Notes under the pieces: model-generated
The model's input: only the letters and a program-made list of their open reading frames with translations
What the model was told of the DNA's origin: nothing
Databases searched by the model: none
Shown: piece after piece, positions 33,211 through 41,952 of the stretch
Position numbering within the stretch: the first letter of the stretch is position 1
Layout: each line of letters opens with the position of its first letter
Assembly: GCF_025465545.1 (NCBI RefSeq)
Contig: NZ_JAODMK010000040.1
Location: 62,001 to 126,000 of the forward strand
Length of the DNA stretch: 64,000 bases
Source of the DNA: Naasia sp.
GTDB taxonomy: Bacteria; Actinomycetota; Actinomycetes; Actinomycetales; Microbacteriaceae
Reading direction: 5' to 3'
Program-made: the position numbers and the translations under genes

Positions 33211-34695
33211 TCAGCGCTCGGCGGGCGCAGGGAACTGCTGCACGGGCGGCAGCACCGGGATCGGCGCTGTCGTGGTCGGCTGCCCCGCGAGGCGCTCGAG
33301 TGCGAGCAGTCCGGTGACCTCCTCGCGGGTGAGCAGTCCCGACTCGACCACGAGGTCGGCCACGTCCCGCTGCCCGGCGAGAGCCTGCTTGGCGAGGGCC
33401 GCCGCCGCGGTGTAGCCGATGTAGGGCGTGAGCGCCGTGACGATCCCGACCGAGGACCCCACCATCTGGCTGAGCCTGCGCTCGTTCGCGGTGATGCCGT
33501 CAACACAGTTGACCCGCAGCGTGCGGCACCCGTTCTCCAGCCAGGTCAGGCTCTGCAGCAGCGAGTGGGCGATGATCGGCTCGAACGCGTTGAGCTGGAG
33601 CTGGCCCGCCTCCGCCGCCATGGTGACGGTGACGTCGGCCCCCGCAACCGAGAACGCGATCTGGTTGACCACCTCGGGGATCACCGGGTTCACCTTGCCC
33701 GGCATGATGGACGACCCCGCCTGGCGCGGCGGCAGGTTGATCTCGCCGAAGCCGGCCTGAGGCCCCGACGAGAGGAGCCGCAGGTCGTTGCAGATCTTGG
33801 ACAGCTTGATGGCCGACCGCTTGAGGGTGCTGGACAGGGTCATGAACACCCCGGCGTCCGAGGTGGCCTCGACGAGGTCCTGCGCGGTCACGTGGTCGTA
33901 GCCGGTGATCGCCCTCAGCTGGTGGTTCACCGCCGCGGCATACCGGGGATCGGCCGTGATCCCGGTGCCGATCGCGGTCGCCCCGAGGTTGTGCTCGTAC
34001 AGCAGCGGTGACGTCTCCCGCAGCCGGGAGTGGTCCTCCCCCAGCGTCACGGCGAAGCTGCGGAACTCCTGCCCCAGCGTCATCGGCACCGCGTCCTGCA
34101 GCTGCGTGCGCCCCACCTTGAGCACGTGCGCGAACTCCCGGCCCTTGTACGCGAAGGCGAGCCGGAGCAGGTCCAGCTCGTCGAGGAGCTGATCGAGCCC
34201 CGTGCAGAGCGCCACCTTGAGCGCGGTCGGGTACACGTCGTTGGTGGACTGGCTGCGGTTCACGTCATCGAGCGGATGCAGGAACTCATAGGCGCCCTTC
34301 GGGTGCCCCGCGAGCTCGAGCGCACGGTTCGCGATCACCTCGTTGGCGTTCATGTTGGTGCTCGTCCCCGCACCGCCCTGGACGACGCCCACCACGAACT
34401 GGTCGTCGAGGAGTCCTGCGCGAACGTCCTCGCACGCCGCCTCGATGAGCTGCGCCTTCTCGGCGGTCAGCACGCCGAGCTCCGCATTGGCGCGGGCTGC
34501 AGCGAGCTTGACCGAGCCGAATGCGCGCACGAAGTGCGGATACACCGAGATCGGCCGGCGGGAGATGGGGAAGTTGCTCAGGGCGCGGGCGGTGTGGATC
34601 CCCCAGTAGGCCTCCGCCGGGATCTGCAGAGAGCCGAGCGAGTCGCGCTCCGTCCGGGTCGCGGGGGCATCGGGAGGTGCAACGTCGTTGTTCAC
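33211..34695 (-). CDS. aspA: Aspartate ammonia-lyase
   Basis: 494 residues, fumarase/aspartase superfamily. It converts L-aspartate to fumarate and ammonia. Signatures: the substrate loop GSSIMPGKVNPVIPE, GGAGTSTNMNANEVIANRALE, HPLDDVNRSQSTNDVYPTALK and KVGRTQLQDAVPMTLGQEF. Aspartase rather than fumarase is favoured by the MNANEVIANRA and length, but the two are close. TAGGGT six bases before GTG 34695 marks a leaderless start. Confidence 0.9.
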   Translation of the reverse strand: MNNDVAPPDAPATRTERDSLGSLQIPAEAYWGIHTARALSNFPISRRPISVYPHFVRAFGSVKLAAARANAELGVLTAEKAQLIEAACEDVRAGLLDDQFVVGVVQGGAGTSTNMNANEVIANRALELAGHPKGAYEFLHPLDDVNRSQSTNDVYPTALKVALCTGLDQLLDELDLLRLAFAYKGREFAHVLKVGRTQLQDAVPMTLGQEFRSFAVTLGEDHSRLRETSPLLYEHNLGATAIGTGITADPRYAAAVNHQLRAITGYDHVTAQDLVEATSDAGVFMTLSSTLKRSAIKLSKICNDLRLLSSGPQAGFGEINLPPRQAGSSIMPGKVNPVIPEVVNQIAFSVAGADVTVTMAAEAGQLQLNAFEPIIAHSLLQSLTWLENGCRTLRVNCVDGITANERRLSQMVGSSVGIVTALTPYIGYTAAAALAKQALAGQRDVADLVVESGLLTREEVTGLLALERLAGQPTTTAPIPVLPPVQQFPAPAER

Positions 34696-34701
34696 GATGC
34701 G

Positions 34702-34707
34702 ACCCTA
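34702..34707 (-). promoter_or_regulatory. -10 box of leaderless aspA
   Basis: TAGGGT, six bases, then GTG 34695. Confidence 0.55.
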
Positions 34708-34738
34708 CCCATGGACGCCCCCGTTCACCGTGCAGAGC

Positions 34739-34744
34739 TACGCT
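34739..34744 (+). promoter_or_regulatory. -10 box of small acidic gene
   Basis: TACGCT, six bases, then ATG 34751. Confidence 0.4.
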
Positions 34745-34750
34745 GTGGCG

Positions 34751-34930
34751 ATGGACGACAGGATCAGCGACTCCCTCAGCGAGGATTCGGGCACCGACGT
34801 GCCGAGCGAGAGCGGCGCGGGCGGCCTCGGCACTCCCTCGATCGATCCCGCGGGCGTCGCGCTCACGAGACAGCCCTCGATGGACCTCCCGGTCGACGAG
34901 GACCAGGACAATACCGCCAACCCCATCTAG
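34751..34930 (+). CDS. Small acidic protein (59 aa)
   Basis: An Asp/Ser/Pro-rich protein beginning MDDRISDSLSED, without predicted structure or known family. It is divergent from aspA and convergent with the quinone reductase (four bases apart). The start is set by TACGCT-N6-ATG. It is one of four short MD-starting acidic genes in this window (32075, 34751, 37439, 38217), all preceded by similar leaderless promoters. Confidence 0.55.
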   Translation: MDDRISDSLSEDSGTDVPSESGAGGLGTPSIDPAGVALTRQPSMDLPVDEDQDNTANPI

Positions 34931-34934
34931 GGCG

Positions 34935-35846
34935 TCAGAAGCGCAGGACCACCTTGCCGCGCAGGTGGCCGCGCTCCAGGTGCTCGTAGGCGGCCACGAC
35001 CTCCTCCACCGGGAACACGCGATCGATCGGGAGCCGAAGCTCCCCGTCGGCGATCAGCGCCGCGACGGCCGCGAGAGTGCCGGAGTCGGCCGGTGTCCTC
35101 GGCAGGTCGGCGGTGCCGAGCTCGGCCGCGGCGTCCCGGTCGGCGATCGTGACGATCCGCTCCGGGGCCGTCCCGAGAGCCAGCCCTGCCTCGATCGTCT
35201 CCCGGCCGGAGTTGTCCAGCACCACCGTCACGCCCTGGGGCGCGACGGCCCGCACACGGTCCACCAGGCCCTTCCCATAGCGCACGGGAACGATGCCGAG
35301 GGAGGTGAGGAAGGCCGCGTTGGAGGTGCCTGCCGTCCCGATCACGATCGCGCCCGCACGTCGCGCCAGCTGGGCCGCGAGCACCCCGACCCCGCCCGCG
35401 GCCGCGCTGACGAGCACCGTGTCACCGCGGCCCACCCCGGCGAATGCGACGGTGTCCCAGGCGGTGCGGCCCGCCGTGTCCAGTGCGGCGGCCACCTCGA
35501 CCGGGAGGGTCGCGGGCCGGCGCACGAGGGCATCCGGCTTGGCGAGGACGTGGTCCGCCTGCGCGGAGAACGGCGCCCGGCCGAGGACGGCGTCGCCCAA
35601 GGCGAATCCGTCGACTTCCTCGCCGACCGCATCGACGGTGCCCGCGAAGTCGCTGCCGTTGCCCGCCGGAAAGCGCACCTCCCCGGTCAGCCCGCGGCGG
35701 CGCTTGGTGTCGAACGGATTCAGCCCGGCGGCTTCCACCCGGACCCGTACCCGCCCCGGCGGCACGTCGGGGACCGGGACCTCCACCAGCTCGAGCACCT
35801 CGGGTCCGCCGAAGCGCGAGAAGCGCACCGCACGCGAGGAGCTCAT
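34935..35846 (-). CDS. NADP-dependent quinone oxidoreductase (MDR family)
   Basis: 303 residues, zinc-free medium-chain dehydrogenase/reductase. Visible: FSRFGGPEVLELVEVPVPDVPPGRVRVRVEAAGLNPFDTK, NGSDFAGTVDAVGEEVDGFALGDAVLG and the nucleotide fold VLVSAAAGGVGVLAAQLARRAGA. It would reduce quinones or alpha,beta-unsaturated carbonyls with NADPH. The gene stands seven bases upstream of the minus-strand small membrane gene's end; no clear operon link. Confidence 0.88.
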   Translation of the reverse strand: MSSSRAVRFSRFGGPEVLELVEVPVPDVPPGRVRVRVEAAGLNPFDTKRRRGLTGEVRFPAGNGSDFAGTVDAVGEEVDGFALGDAVLGRAPFSAQADHVLAKPDALVRRPATLPVEVAAALDTAGRTAWDTVAFAGVGRGDTVLVSAAAGGVGVLAAQLARRAGAIVIGTAGTSNAAFLTSLGIVPVRYGKGLVDRVRAVAPQGVTVVLDNSGRETIEAGLALGTAPERIVTIADRDAAAELGTADLPRTPADSGTLAAVAALIADGELRLPIDRVFPVEEVVAAYEHLERGHLRGKVVLRF

Positions 35847-35853
35847 GCGCCGC

Positions 35854-36132
35854 TCAGCCGTGCAGCGCCGGGATGATGAGATACACCCCGAAGAGGACCC
35901 CGATCGCGCTGAGCACGAAGAAGACGATGCCGCCGAGGGTCGCCGAGCGGGGACGGGTGGGATCGCTCACGTCGTCGGTCTCGTCGTCCCTGGGCTTGCC
36001 GACGACCACCGCCTGGTCCGCCGGCGGCACCGCCAGCAGCTTGATTCCGATCGAGAACAGCGTGACGACGACCGCCGCCGAGCCGATCGCCACGAGGCCG
36101 ACGAGAAGGAGTGCACTCCAGTCGATGGTCAT
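35854..36132 (-). CDS. Small two-helix membrane protein of the pit operon
   Basis: 92 residues with two membrane helices (SALLLVGLVAIGSAAVVVTLFSIG and a C-terminal IVFFVLSAIGVLFGVYLII) separated by an acidic cytoplasmic loop. Its ATG overlaps the pit stop codon by four bases, so it is co-translated with the phosphate transporter. Such small partners regularly follow pit in actinobacteria; the role is unknown, perhaps a transporter accessory. Confidence 0.75.
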   Translation of the reverse strand: MTIDWSALLLVGLVAIGSAAVVVTLFSIGIKLLAVPPADQAVVVGKPRDDETDDVSDPTRPRSATLGGIVFFVLSAIGVLFGVYLIIPALHG

Positions 36133-37313
36133 GCGGTCTGGCTCCTCGGTGGCTTCTTCGGCTTGACCTTCTTGATCTTGACCATCTGACCCGCCGCGTT
36201 GACCTCCTTCTCGAGGCTCGCGCTGTCCACGCGATCGTTCCTCGAGAGCACGAAGATCGCCACGATGAAGGCGAGACCGAGGATCGCGTCGATCACGATG
36301 CCGACGAACCCGAGCTGCGTGATGAAGGCGGCCAGCGCTCCGACGACGCCGGCGGCGGGGAGCGTGAACAGCCAGCCCACGACGATCCGGCGCGCGGTCG
36401 CCCAGCGCACCGACGAGCCCCGGCGCCCCAGGCCCGAGCCGATCACGGAGCCCGAGGCCACCTGGGTGGTGGAGAGGGCGAACCCGAGGTGACTCGAGGC
36501 GAGGATCGTGGCCGCCGTGCTCGTCTCCGCGGCGAAGCCCTGTGCGGGCTTCACCGAGGTGAGGCCGGTGCCCATGGTGAGGATGATGCGCCAGCCGCCC
36601 GAGTAGGTGCCGATGGCGATGGCGACGGCGCACGAGGCGACGACCCAGAACTGCGGCCCCTCCCCCGCTTCCTGCATGCCGGCGGCGATGAGGGTGAGCG
36701 TGATCACTCCCATCGTCTTCTGTGCGTCGTTGGTGCCGTGCGCGAGCGCGACCAGGGACGAGGAGAAGATCTGGCCGTACCGGTACACGCCGCGGCCGTC
36801 CGGCCTGCCATCGTGCCGGCGGGTGATCGCGTAGGCGATGCGGGTGGCCGTGAAGGCCGTGAGGCCCGCGATCAGCGGAGCGAACAGTGCGGGGAGGAGC
36901 ACCTTGGAGGCCACGACGCCGAAGTCGATGGCGCCGACGCCCGCTCCCACGAGCGCCGCGCCGATCAGGCCGCCGAAGAGCGCGTGGCTGGACGACGAGG
37001 GCAGCCCGAAGAACCAGGTGACGAGGTTCCAGACGATCGCGCCGATCAGGCCGGCGAAGATGAACTCCGGTGTGATCTGCACTCCGCCGCCGCCTTCGCG
37101 GATGATGCCGCCCGAGATCGTCTTGGAGACCTCGGTCGAGAGGAATGCGCCCACCAGGTTGAGGACGGCGGCGAGCGCCACCGCCACCTTCGGCTTCAGG
37201 GCGCCCGTGGCGATCGGGGTCGCCATGGCGTTCGCCGTGTCGTGGAAGCCGTTGGTGAAGTCGAAGAAGAGGGCCAGCGCGATCACGAGGACGACGATGA
37301 GGGTCAGATCCAT
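36129..37313 (-). CDS. pit: Low-affinity inorganic phosphate transporter
   Basis: 394 residues, about ten membrane helices. The PiT signature occurs in both halves: FFDFTNGFHDTANAMATPIATGALKP near the N-terminus and LVALAHGTNDAQKTMGVI after the central loop, plus FGLPSSSSHALFGGLIGA. It imports phosphate (often as a metal-phosphate) with H+ or Na+. The C-terminus ends in a basic KIKKVKPKKPP tail. The start at 37313 is the ATG that directly precedes the first helix. Confidence 0.95.
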   Translation of the reverse strand: MDLTLIVVLVIALALFFDFTNGFHDTANAMATPIATGALKPKVAVALAAVLNLVGAFLSTEVSKTISGGIIREGGGGVQITPEFIFAGLIGAIVWNLVTWFFGLPSSSSHALFGGLIGAALVGAGVGAIDFGVVASKVLLPALFAPLIAGLTAFTATRIAYAITRRHDGRPDGRGVYRYGQIFSSSLVALAHGTNDAQKTMGVITLTLIAAGMQEAGEGPQFWVVASCAVAIAIGTYSGGWRIILTMGTGLTSVKPAQGFAAETSTAATILASSHLGFALSTTQVASGSVIGSGLGRRGSSVRWATARRIVVGWLFTLPAAGVVGALAAFITQLGFVGIVIDAILGLAFIVAIFVLSRNDRVDSASLEKEVNAAGQMVKIKKVKPKKPPRSQTA

Positions 37314-37425
37314 CGGGGAACCCCGCGATATCCGCCGCCAGAGTGGAGAAACACGGCACGACTCTATCGAGTGGGGCGCCCAGCGCCCGAACCGGCGGCC
37401 GCTATGCCGCGGCGGGTCGCGGGCG

Positions 37426-37431
37426 TAGCGT
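37426..37431 (+). promoter_or_regulatory. -10 box of small acidic gene
   Basis: TAGCGT, seven bases, then ATG 37439. Confidence 0.45.
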
Positions 37432-37438
37432 CGCACGC

Positions 37439-37627
37439 ATGGACGAGAAGGACAGCACGGGCGGCCCGGAGGGCGTCGGGGCCGCCGACGCGTTCGAGGC
37501 GAAGCACTCCCCCGAGCAGGACGGCGAGGACACCACGCCCGCCCACGAGCAGCAGCTCGCGGAGGAGGCGGACGCCCGCGCGGACTCCGCCTACAACGAT
37601 CCGATCGGCGGCATGCCGATCGCCTGA
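37439..37627 (+). CDS. Small acidic protein (62 aa)
   Basis: Begins MDEKDSTGGPEG and is rich in Glu, Asp and Ala, probably disordered except for a possible central helix (EQQLAEEADARADSAY). No family recognised. Leaderless promoter directly upstream. It lies between pit (divergent) and a small membrane protein gene. Confidence 0.55.
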   Translation: MDEKDSTGGPEGVGAADAFEAKHSPEQDGEDTTPAHEQQLAEEADARADSAYNDPIGGMPIA

Positions 37628-37700
37628 GCACCTCCTCAGCGGACGTCCAGCAACCCGGGAGGCGCCCGGGTTAGCGTCGGGATCCTGTCCGAGGAGAGGT

Positions 37701-38117
37701 GTGAGCGTGGAACTCGGGTCGCTCGCCCTGCGCTATGTGCCGTTCCTCGCGATGTTCGCGATCGGGCTGCTCGTGACCCTCGACGCCCGCGTTCGAGTGA
37801 AGCGCCCCGGCCGGATGCGCTGGCTCGCGCCGGTGCAGCTGCTCCTCGCCATCGGCATGGTGGTCCTCGCGATCGTGGCCATCGTCGTCTCTCCCGAGAT
37901 CGGCCTGCTCGAGGCGACCGGGGCGGGCAAGACTCCCCCCGCCTTGACGGCGACGCTCGCCGCGTTCATCGCCGCGGGCGGGCTCGGGCTGCTCACGCTG
38001 GCCGGCGGGCTGGCGTGGCCGGCGAGGCCCCATCCCCGCAGAGGCCTCACGTCGATCGCCCTGCTGCTGGACGGGCTCGGCATGGTCGTCGCCGGCATCC
38101 AGTCGACCCTCGCCTAG
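37701..38117 (+). CDS. Small integral membrane protein (138 aa)
   Basis: Four hydrophobic helices spaced by short loops (YVPFLAMFAIGLLVTL, VQLLLAIGMVVLAIVAIVV, LTATLAAFIAAGGLGLLTL, IALLLDGLGMVVAG). No motif of a known family is apparent. The GTG start has a GAGGAGAGG site. A 9-bp inverted repeat (GGAGCGCCC, 38126-38134, with 38182-38190) follows the stop and may act as its terminator. Confidence 0.65.
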   Translation: MSVELGSLALRYVPFLAMFAIGLLVTLDARVRVKRPGRMRWLAPVQLLLAIGMVVLAIVAIVVSPEIGLLEATGAGKTPPALTATLAAFIAAGGLGLLTLAGGLAWPARPHPRRGLTSIALLLDGLGMVVAGIQSTLA

Positions 38118-38204
38118 CGGCGCCTGGAGCGCCCAGCAGGGTCGCCCACCGTGTGCCCCCTTCGCTGCGCAAGTCAAGAGGGGGCGCTCCCTCTGGCGTC
38201 GTCC

Positions 38205-38210
38205 TAGGCT
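38205..38210 (+). promoter_or_regulatory. -10 box of small acidic gene
   Basis: TAGGCT, six bases, then ATG 38217. Confidence 0.5.
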
Positions 38211-38216
38211 CGGGGC

Positions 38217-38384
38217 ATGGACGACATCAGCGACGAGCGCGTTCCCGACCAGCACCCGGAGGGCGGCCCCGGCGACTCCGGCGAGCTCGACGAGGAGCTC
38301 GTCAACGGCGAGCTCGAGTCGAACGACCTGCCCCCGCTGCCCACCGGGACCGGCCCAGCCGACGGCCCTGCGCCCGCCGCTTGA
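38217..38384 (+). CDS. Small acidic protein (55 aa)
   Basis: Starts MDDISDERVPDQHPEGG; acidic, Pro/Gly-rich and probably disordered. Not recognised. The frame ends seven bases before the maltokinase GTG, so the two may share a transcript. It is too short for many gene finders, but the leaderless promoter supports it. Confidence 0.5.
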   Translation: MDDISDERVPDQHPEGGPGDSGELDEELVNGELESNDLPPLPTGTGPADGPAPAA

Positions 38385-38391
38385 GCGCCGC

Positions 38392-39756
38392 GTGACCAGC
38401 GACAGCTCCCGGCTCTCCTCCCCGGGCGGCTCCCTCCACCCGGACCTCGCAACCTGGATCGCCGAGCAGCGGTGGTTCTCGGGCAAGGGCGGCACGCCCG
38501 AGCTCGCCCAGGTCGGGCGATGGAGGCCCGACGGCGCCGCCGGCGTGGAGGTGCTCCTCGTGCACGACCGGCGTGGCGGCGCCCTCTACCAGGTGCCGCT
38601 CGTCACGCGTCCCGCCGTCCCCGGTCGCGAGCCGATCCTCACCGTGCAGGACGGGGCGGTCTACGACGGGCCGCACGACGAGGCCTTCGCGGCCGCACTG
38701 CTCACCCTCGTGTCGGCCGGCGGCTATGCGGGCGGAACGGGCGCCAGCGCCGAAGGCGAGCCCGCGGGCGGCCCTCCCCTCACCTATCGCTCCTCCCAGG
38801 TCCTCCGCGGCGAGCAGTCCAACACCTCGATCATCGTGCGGACCGCCGACGACACGGGCGCCGACGCCGAACCGGTGATGATCAAGCTCTTCCGGGTGCT
38901 GCACCCCGGCGACAACCCCGACGTGGTGCTGCAGACCGCCATCGCGGCCGCCGGATCCGACCGCGTGCCCCGGTCGATCGGGTCCCTTCGGGGCTCATGG
39001 GGAGACGGCGCCACGGGGCACCTGGCGTTCGCCCAGGAGTTCCTGCCCGGCACCGAGGACGCCTGGCGGGTCGCCACGCGAGCCGTCGACGCAGGCGAGG
39101 ACTTCGCCGCGCGGGCGCGGGCGCTCGGGCAGGCGACCGCGGAAGTCCACCGGGTGCTGGCATCGGCGCTGCCGACCGCCGAGCCAGACGCCGCGCGGGT
39201 CTCCGCCCTGCTCGCCAGCATGCGGTCCCGGCTCCAGGCGGCCCTCGAGGTCGTGCCGAGCCTCGCCGAGCGCGCCCCGGCGATGGACGCCGTCTTCGCG
39301 GAGGCTGCGGCGGAGCCGTGGCCGCTGCTGCAGCGGGTGCACGGCGACTACCACCTCGGCCAGGTCCTGCTGGTCCCCGATCGGGGCTGGGTGCTGCTCG
39401 ACTTCGAAGGCGAACCGCTGCGTCCGATGGCGGAGCGGTCGCAGCCCGACCTGGCCTTCCGGGACGTGGCGGGCATGCTGCGCTCCTTCGACTACGCCGC
39501 AGGCGCCTCCCGCGAGGGCGATCCGGGCGTGCAGCACGCGCGGGCCACCGAGGAATGGGCGGCCTCCGCCCGCGAGGGGTTCCTGTCGGGCTACCAGGAG
39601 GGCATCGGCGCGTCCCTCGACGCGCATCGTCGCCTCCTCGCGGCGCTCGAACTGGACAAGGCGCTCTACGAGGCGGTCTACGAGGCGCGCAACCGGCCGG
39701 ACTGGCTCCCCATCCCGACGGCGGCCATCGAGCGACTGGTTAGCCTGGGGGCGTGA
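38392..39756 (+). CDS. Maltokinase-like protein
   Basis: 454 residues, phosphotransferase with aminoglycoside kinase-like fold. The N-terminal cap has WIAEQRWFSGKGG, the maltokinase hallmark. The nucleotide lobe has RGEQSNTSIIV and the catalytic loop HGDYHLGQVLLVPDRGWVLLDFEGEPLRP with the D-x-E metal motif. It would phosphorylate maltose to maltose-1-phosphate for GlgE-driven glucan synthesis. The usual neighbours treS, glgE and glgB are absent here, so the pathway link is by family only. Confidence 0.85.
   Translation: MTSDSSRLSSPGGSLHPDLATWIAEQRWFSGKGGTPELAQVGRWRPDGAAGVEVLLVHDRRGGALYQVPLVTRPAVPGREPILTVQDGAVYDGPHDEAFAAALLTLVSAGGYAGGTGASAEGEPAGGPPLTYRSSQVLRGEQSNTSIIVRTADDTGADAEPVMIKLFRVLHPGDNPDVVLQTAIAAAGSDRVPRSIGSLRGSWGDGATGHLAFAQEFLPGTEDAWRVATRAVDAGEDFAARARALGQATAEVHRVLASALPTAEPDAARVSALLASMRSRLQAALEVVPSLAERAPAMDAVFAEAAAEPWPLLQRVHGDYHLGQVLLVPDRGWVLLDFEGEPLRPMAERSQPDLAFRDVAGMLRSFDYAAGASREGDPGVQHARATEEWAASAREGFLSGYQEGIGASLDAHRRLLAALELDKALYEAVYEARNRPDWLPIPTAAIERLVSLGA
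39741..39746 (+). promoter_or_regulatory. -10 box inside maltokinase gene end
   Basis: TAGCCT, six bases, then GTG 39753. It could drive oligopeptidase B independently as a leaderless message. Confidence 0.4.
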
Positions 39757-41876
39757 GCGTTCCTCCCGTCGCCAAGCGCGTCCCCACCTCTCGGAGCCAC
39801 CACGGCGACACCGTCGTCGACGACTACGAATGGCTGAGGAACAAGGACGACCCGGAGGTGCTCGCGCACCTCGAGGCGGAGAACGCCTACACGGAGGAGT
39901 CGCTGGCGGGGCTCGAGCCGCTGCGTGAGCGGATCTTCGAGGAGATCAAGGGCCGCGTCCGGCAGACCGACCTCTCCGTGCCCTCTCGCGAGGGGGCCTG
40001 GTGGTACTACACCCGCAGCGAGGAGGGGAAGCAGTACGGCATCGCCTGCCGTGCGCCCGTGACGACCCCCGACGACTGGACGCCGCCGACCCTCGAGCCG
40101 GGGGTGCCGGTCGAGGGCGAGCAGGTGCTCCTCGACTCGAACCTCGAGGCGGAGGGGCACGACTTCTTCTCGCTCGGCAGCTTCGACGTGTCGGCGGACG
40201 GCCGCCTGCTGGCCTATGCGGTGGACCTGGTCGGCCACGAGCGGTACACGCTGCGCCTCCGGGACCTCGAGACCGGCGCGGATCTGCCGGACGTGATCGA
40301 GGACACCGCGCCCGGCGCGCTCCTCTCCCTCGACGCCCGGCACATCTTCTACACGACCGTCGACGAGGCGTGGCGGCCCGACACCGTGTGGCGGCACGAC
40401 GTGGGCGCAGGGGGCGAGGACACCGCCGTCTTCCACGAGCCCGACGAGCGGTTCTGGGTCGGCGTCGGCATGTCCCGGTCCCGCCGGTTCCTCACGATCG
40501 AGCTGGATTCGAAGGTCACCAGCGAGGCGTGGCTGCTGCCCGCGGACCAGCCGACCGGCGAGTTCCGGGTGGTGTGGCCGCGCCGGGAGGGCGTGGAGTA
40601 CTCCATCTCGCATGCGGTGCTCGAGGGCGAGGACCGCCTGCTGATCCTGCACAACGACGGCGCGACGAACTTCGAGCTCGTCTCCGTCCCGGCGGCGGAT
40701 CCTCAGGGCGAACGGGCCGTCGTGCTCGCCCACGACCCGCAGACGCGACTCGAGGACGTCAGCTCGTTCGAGCACCACGTGGCCGTCTCCTTCCGGCGGG
40801 CGGGGCTCGCGCGGGTGGGGCTCCTCGCCCTGCCCGGCCTCGCGGCTCCCTCCTCCGTGGGGCCTGGCCTGCTGCACGAGATCGACTTCGACGAGCCGCT
40901 CTTCACCGCGCATCTCGGCGCCAACCCGGAGTGGAGCCAGCCCACCCTGCGGCTCGGCTACGGATCCTTCGTCACGCCGTCGACGGTCTTCGACTTCGAT
41001 GTGCGCACCGGCCGCCTCCGGCTGCTCAAGCGGCAGGAGGTGCTCGGCGGCTACGACCCGACCGACTACGACCAGCGCAGGGTCTGGGCCCGTGCGGAGG
41101 ACGGGGCGATGGTTCCGATCTCGCTCGTCGCGCGCCGCGAGGCCTTCGACCGGCCGGAGACGGCGGGCCCGCCGCCGGTGCTGCTGTACGGCTACGGGTC
41201 CTATGAGGCGAGCATGGATCCCTCGTTCTCCCCCTCACGGCTCTCGCTGCTCGACCGCGGTGTCGTCTTCGCCCTCGCCCACGTCCGCGGCGGCGGGGAG
41301 CTGGGCCGCGAGTGGTACGAGCAGGGGCGGCTGCTCGCGAAGCGCACCACCTTCACGGACTTCATCGCGGCGGCGGACCACCTGATCCGGGAAGGATATG
41401 CGACCCCGAGCCGACTGGTCGCCGAGGGCGGCAGCGCGGGCGGCCTCCTGATGGGCGCCGTCGCGAACCTCGCGCCGGACCGGTTCGCGGGGATCCTCGC
41501 CAGCGTCCCGTTCGTGGATCCGCTGACCTCGATCCTCGACCCGTCGCTTCCGCTCACCGTGATCGAGTGGGACGAGTGGGGCAATCCGCTCGAGGATCCC
41601 GAGGTGTACGAGTACATGAAGTCGTACTCGCCGTACGAGAACGTGGCGGAGCTGCCGTACCCGCGGATCCTGGCGATGACCAGCCTCAACGACACCCGGG
41701 TGCTCTACGTGGAGCCGGCCAAGTGGGTCGCGAAGCTGCGCGAGGTGGGCGCTCCGGTGCTCCTCAAGACGGAGATGAGCGCCGGCCACGGCGGCGTCAG
41801 CGGCCGCTACAGCGCCTGGCGCGAGCGGGCGTTCGAGCTCGCCTGGATCCTGGACGTCCTGCACCTCGCCGACTAG
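39753..41876 (+). CDS. ptrB: Oligopeptidase B-like S9 peptidase
   Basis: 707 residues. An N-terminal seven-bladed propeller (~75-420) precedes the alpha/beta hydrolase domain. The catalytic features are GGSAGGLLMG (serine), the late D in TSLNDTRVLY and the histidine in AGHGG. EWLRNKDDPEVLAHLEAEN at the N-terminus is typical of the family. Oligopeptidase B cleaves short peptides after Arg/Lys in the cytoplasm. The GTG start overlaps the maltokinase stop by four bases. It ends nine bases before palindrome B1. Confidence 0.9.
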   Translation: MSVPPVAKRVPTSRSHHGDTVVDDYEWLRNKDDPEVLAHLEAENAYTEESLAGLEPLRERIFEEIKGRVRQTDLSVPSREGAWWYYTRSEEGKQYGIACRAPVTTPDDWTPPTLEPGVPVEGEQVLLDSNLEAEGHDFFSLGSFDVSADGRLLAYAVDLVGHERYTLRLRDLETGADLPDVIEDTAPGALLSLDARHIFYTTVDEAWRPDTVWRHDVGAGGEDTAVFHEPDERFWVGVGMSRSRRFLTIELDSKVTSEAWLLPADQPTGEFRVVWPRREGVEYSISHAVLEGEDRLLILHNDGATNFELVSVPAADPQGERAVVLAHDPQTRLEDVSSFEHHVAVSFRRAGLARVGLLALPGLAAPSSVGPGLLHEIDFDEPLFTAHLGANPEWSQPTLRLGYGSFVTPSTVFDFDVRTGRLRLLKRQEVLGGYDPTDYDQRRVWARAEDGAMVPISLVARREAFDRPETAGPPPVLLYGYGSYEASMDPSFSPSRLSLLDRGVVFALAHVRGGGELGREWYEQGRLLAKRTTFTDFIAAADHLIREGYATPSRLVAEGGSAGGLLMGAVANLAPDRFAGILASVPFVDPLTSILDPSLPLTVIEWDEWGNPLEDPEVYEYMKSYSPYENVAELPYPRILAMTSLNDTRVLYVEPAKWVAKLREVGAPVLLKTEMSAGHGGVSGRYSAWRERAFELAWILDVLHLAD

Positions 41877-41884
41877 CGCGCGAC

Positions 41885-41948
41885 GAAGTGCCCGTTGCGG
41901 CGGGAAGTGGCCCCTATAGCGGGCACTTGCCGCCGCAACGGGCACTTC
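41885..41948. repeat. Palindromic repeat, family B copy 1
   Basis: Outer arms of about 25 bp, beginning GAAGTGCCCGTTGCGG, with one mismatch; inner CCC/GGG pairing around ctatagc. It lies in the 76 bases between two convergent genes. The core GTGCCCGTT...AACGGGCAC is shared with 48862-48919. Confidence 0.8.
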
Positions 41949-41952
41949 TCGA

